This document shows, one piece after another, positions 5,482-7,749 of a DNA stretch of 7,749 nt (the stretch's first letter is position 1; every line of letters begins with the position of its first letter). The stretch is from Cyanobacteria bacterium UBA3803 (GTDB lineage: Bacteria > Cyanobacteriota > Vampirovibrionia > Gastranaerophilales > Gastranaerophilaceae): NCBI GenBank assembly GCA_002369055.1, contig DFEL01000182.1:1-7749 (forward strand), given 5' to 3'. The notes beneath the pieces were generated by a model, which made no database searches, was not told where the DNA came from, and saw only the letters and a program-made list of their open reading frames with translations. Position numbers and translations under genes: made by a program.

Positions 5482-7677
5482 ATGGATAAACGCTTATGTT
5501 CACTTGATTACATAATAATTTCGCTGTTATCATGCGGAATAGTGTGCTTTATTTATCATTTTTTATACGATAAAATCGGATATACGAACTTAAACGACTT
5601 TTTTGTCGGGGAATCAATATATAAAAATCACAACAAATTATTAGATTTGGCAACATTTCCTTTGTATATTGCAACATTTTTTATAATCATTCCGATTTAT
5701 AAACTTTTTCCTAAATTACGTTTTAAAATTGAACTACCCGATATAAATTTTAAGATTAAACCATTTATCCAAGATAACAAGTGTTTGTTTATGACACTTC
5801 AAACAATTTTATCATTTTGGTATTTAATTTTATACCCGTTTAACCGTAAGTTTTATCCTGTTTTGGCGGGTTTTATAATATTTTTAATTATTTTTTCAAT
5901 TATTAATTCTTATGTTAATTTGTACAAAAAAGAGCAGCCGGAATTATCTATTTTTGCGTTTATGCCTGTTTTTATAGCATTATTTGGCAACGGATATAAT
6001 TTTAGTAACATCACTGTTGATATACACCACGAAGGCGAAAAGCTTGCCGTTTGGCTTATGCACAGTCATTATAACATGGCATTTTATAAAGATGTTATGC
6101 TCGTTCACGGATTTTGCGATGTAATCCCTCCAATATTAAGCGAAAAAATATTTAGAGAAAACACATTAAACAGTTTTTATCTTGGAAGAAGCCTATTTGA
6201 CAACATTATACTTATGCTAACAGTTGGACTGTCTTACTACATTTTCAAGAAAGCCCCAATATTGATAAGTTTTTCAATGTTTAGTGCTTTTAATATTCCG
6301 CAACTGTATATTTTGAGTTTTTTAGTATTTATAAAAAGCAAAAAGAATATTTTATGGCTGCTTTCATATATTCTATTTGCATTTGCAGGACTTTTCTTTT
6401 GGACTACGTACGGAACATTTTGGCTTTTAGCAAGTTTACCATTAGCAATTTACGTTTTCTATAAACAACCAAAAAAGTATGTTTCAATAATTTTAATTGG
6501 ACTGATAATGTTTTTATCTAAAGATTTTTTGTACAATTACATAACATCAGCAATTGATTACATTCAATGTAACCTGATAGCATTTGGTAATAATTTTCCA
6601 CCATTAAAATTACATCAAATACCTTCTGACTTAATAAAATTATTTGCATTTTTAGTAACACCATTTTTCATAATCAAACTTGTAGAAGAATATAAAAATA
6701 AAAACTTAAGTAATGTCTTTGTCCTTTTATTTGCAATATTATTTGTTTGCGTTTCTATAAATTATTCATTAGGAAGAATTGACGGTATTTTGATGCTTAG
6801 AATAAGAGATATTTCTCTTTCATATCTTGCATTTATAATTCCGTTTTTATTTATTAATAATAAAAATATCAAATATGCAGCAGCCATTTTTGCAATTTTA
6901 CTGGTAACAACAAGTATTCCTAACCTTACAAAGTGGAAAACAATAAGTTTAGCTGAACAAAACACAACTGAAATAAAAAAAATTTTAAATAAATATTCAA
7001 AAGCAGAAAATGATTTTCTTGATTTAAACAGCGGTATAAATTATTTCATTTTCCACAAACAAATGCCAATACCTTATACATCCTATTTCAACATTGTTAG
7101 TTCAAAACAAAATAAAAAAATTGCAAATATTGAACCAAATATTATTCTTTTAGAAACAAATATACCAAGATTTGATAACGTATATCCGTCGTTAAGAATT
7201 AATCCTTTTTATAAAAAAATGTTACTAAACCCTGATTATTCAACCATAAAAACCGAAAACAATTTATTTTTAATAAAAGAAAAAGGTAAAAAAAACTTAA
7301 AAGATTTAGACAATGCACTTTCAACAAACAATTTGTCATATTTACCTGATGCTTGGTATAATTCAAAAAATAAACTAAAAATAAAAGAAATTAAGATACA
7401 ACACAAATTAAACGATAATAACATTATTTTTGAAAAACAAATAAACGGTTCTGATATTGACTTAATAGAATTGAATACTGAGAACAAAAATTTAAAATAT
7501 GAAATATCAATAAATAACAGTTCATCAAAACTTAAATTTAATTCAAAACAAAATGAAGTTTTATTCCCATTTGATAATTTTCCGTCTTGGTTTTTGAACA
7601 AAAAAGTAAACATAATAACAATAAAAACAAATAGACCAACAAAAATCATATCCGTTAAATTTTATCAAAAGGATTAA
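5482..7677 (+). CDS. Polytopic membrane protein, possible GT-C type glycosyltransferase
   Basis: The 731 residues divide into a membrane part (1 to about 480, some 12-14 hydrophobic helices; the first at about 9-27, the last near 463-480) and a soluble C-terminal part (about 481-731). Residues 180-186 read DIHHEGE, followed by WLMHSHYNMAFYKDVMLVHG (191-210). An acidic/His motif in a loop after the first helices, then a Y(K/R)D...HG segment, recalls uncharacterised membrane proteins grouped with GT-C/family-39 glycosyltransferases that use polyprenyl-phosphate sugars. LDLNSGINYFIFHKQMPIP (513-531) resembles the region after the last helix in those enzymes. The end (about 630-731) looks like a beta-sandwich. 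The assignment is inference; a carrier or O-antigen-type protein is possible. No Shine-Dalgarno site precedes ATG 5482. TAAAAT at 5470-5475 sits where a leaderless transcript would put its -10. It has no co-directional gene close by. Confidence 0.8.
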   Translation: MDKRLCSLDYIIISLLSCGIVCFIYHFLYDKIGYTNLNDFFVGESIYKNHNKLLDLATFPLYIATFFIIIPIYKLFPKLRFKIELPDINFKIKPFIQDNKCLFMTLQTILSFWYLILYPFNRKFYPVLAGFIIFLIIFSIINSYVNLYKKEQPELSIFAFMPVFIALFGNGYNFSNITVDIHHEGEKLAVWLMHSHYNMAFYKDVMLVHGFCDVIPPILSEKIFRENTLNSFYLGRSLFDNIILMLTVGLSYYIFKKAPILISFSMFSAFNIPQLYILSFLVFIKSKKNILWLLSYILFAFAGLFFWTTYGTFWLLASLPLAIYVFYKQPKKYVSIILIGLIMFLSKDFLYNYITSAIDYIQCNLIAFGNNFPPLKLHQIPSDLIKLFAFLVTPFFIIKLVEEYKNKNLSNVFVLLFAILFVCVSINYSLGRIDGILMLRIRDISLSYLAFIIPFLFINNKNIKYAAAIFAILLVTTSIPNLTKWKTISLAEQNTTEIKKILNKYSKAENDFLDLNSGINYFIFHKQMPIPYTSYFNIVSSKQNKKIANIEPNIILLETNIPRFDNVYPSLRINPFYKKMLLNPDYSTIKTENNLFLIKEKGKKNLKDLDNALSTNNLSYLPDAWYNSKNKLKIKEIKIQHKLNDNNIIFEKQINGSDIDLIELNTENKNLKYEISINNSSSKLKFNSKQNEVLFPFDNFPSWFLNKKVNIITIKTNRPTKIISVKFYQKD

Positions 7678-7679
7678 TG

Positions 7680-7726
7680 GTTGAAGGGTTGAAGGGTTGA
7701 AGGGCTAAACTGTTCAACTATTCAAC
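7680..7726. repeat. Tandem TTGAAGGG repeats with inverted copies
   Basis: Three exact head-to-tail copies of TTGAAGGG lie at 7681-7704. Two TTCAAC copies follow at 7713-7718 and 7721-7726 and are the reverse complement of GTTGAA in the tandem units. GTTGAA at 7688-7693 and 7696-7701 can pair with both, giving a stem of 12 Watson-Crick pairs plus one G-T wobble and one mismatch over 14 positions. It begins 3 bases after the stop of the membrane-protein gene and might also help end its transcript, although there is no T-run. Confidence 0.75.
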
Positions 7727-7737
7727 TACTCATTACA

Positions 7738-7749
7738 TGTCATTACGAG
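7738..7749. repeat. Possible start of a dispersed repeat, cut by the window end
   Basis: TGTCATTACGAG closes the window. It resembles the opening of the widespread GTCATTGCGAG... type dispersed repeats seen in many bacterial genomes. Only 12 bases are visible, so the call rests on pattern memory. CATTAC also occurs just before, at 7731-7736. Confidence 0.25.

Noticed and set aside
7236..7649. Minus-strand open frame of 137 codons with hydrophobic stretches
   Set aside because: It is antisense to the Lys/Asn-rich end of the membrane-protein gene. AAA/AAT-rich codons read backwards give Phe/Ile, which imitates a membrane protein.

Overview
The window is AT-rich (about 30% GC by eye) bacterial DNA. 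It contains two recognisable housekeeping genes (prmC, mnmA), one DtxR/MntR-type regulator, one large membrane protein, and three proteins I do not recognise by name. Low GC, weak or absent Shine-Dalgarno sites at several starts, a CxxC-type MnmA and a Cys-tailed metal regulator fit an uncultured gut-type anaerobe. Gastranaerophilales (Melainabacteria) or another low-GC anaerobic lineage would fit, but this placement is inference and has not been tested. There are no tRNA or rRNA genes, transposases, phage structural genes or CRISPR arrays.

Layout. 1-1501 (minus): the first 500 codons of a large unknown protein whose C-terminus lies beyond the left edge. 1502-1768: divergent control region with repeated TTTACAAA motifs and a plausible sigma-70 promoter. 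1769-3260 (plus): a tight cluster of a 57-residue protein, a 172-residue protein with a DUF3072-like C-terminal module, and prmC, which overlaps the preceding gene by 47 bases. 3257-3748 (minus): the DtxR/MntR-like regulator, convergent with prmC and overlapping it by 4 bases. 3749-3841: divergent promoter region with two perfect palindromes centred 20 bp apart. 3842-4936 (plus): mnmA. 4937-5481: 545 bases without a gene, holding an AT-rich stem-loop and then a dense chain of hairpins (5009-5375), the whole bracketed by a 12-base direct repeat. 5482-7677 (plus): a 731-residue polytopic membrane protein resembling GT-C type glycosyltransferases. 7678-7749: short tandem repeats that can fold with inverted copies, then what looks like the first bases of another dispersed repeat.

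How the genes may relate. PrmC (release-factor methylation) and MnmA (tRNA U34 thiolation) both serve translation but are not co-transcribed. MnmA has Tyr where the classical persulfide cysteine sits, and it keeps a CxxC pair. The divergent regulator has lost most MntR-type metal ligands and carries a Cys-rich tail. Both departures point towards iron-sulfur or thiol chemistry, so the pair is a testable functional link. The strongest non-coding signal is the multi-hairpin element at 5009-5375, which no gene explains.
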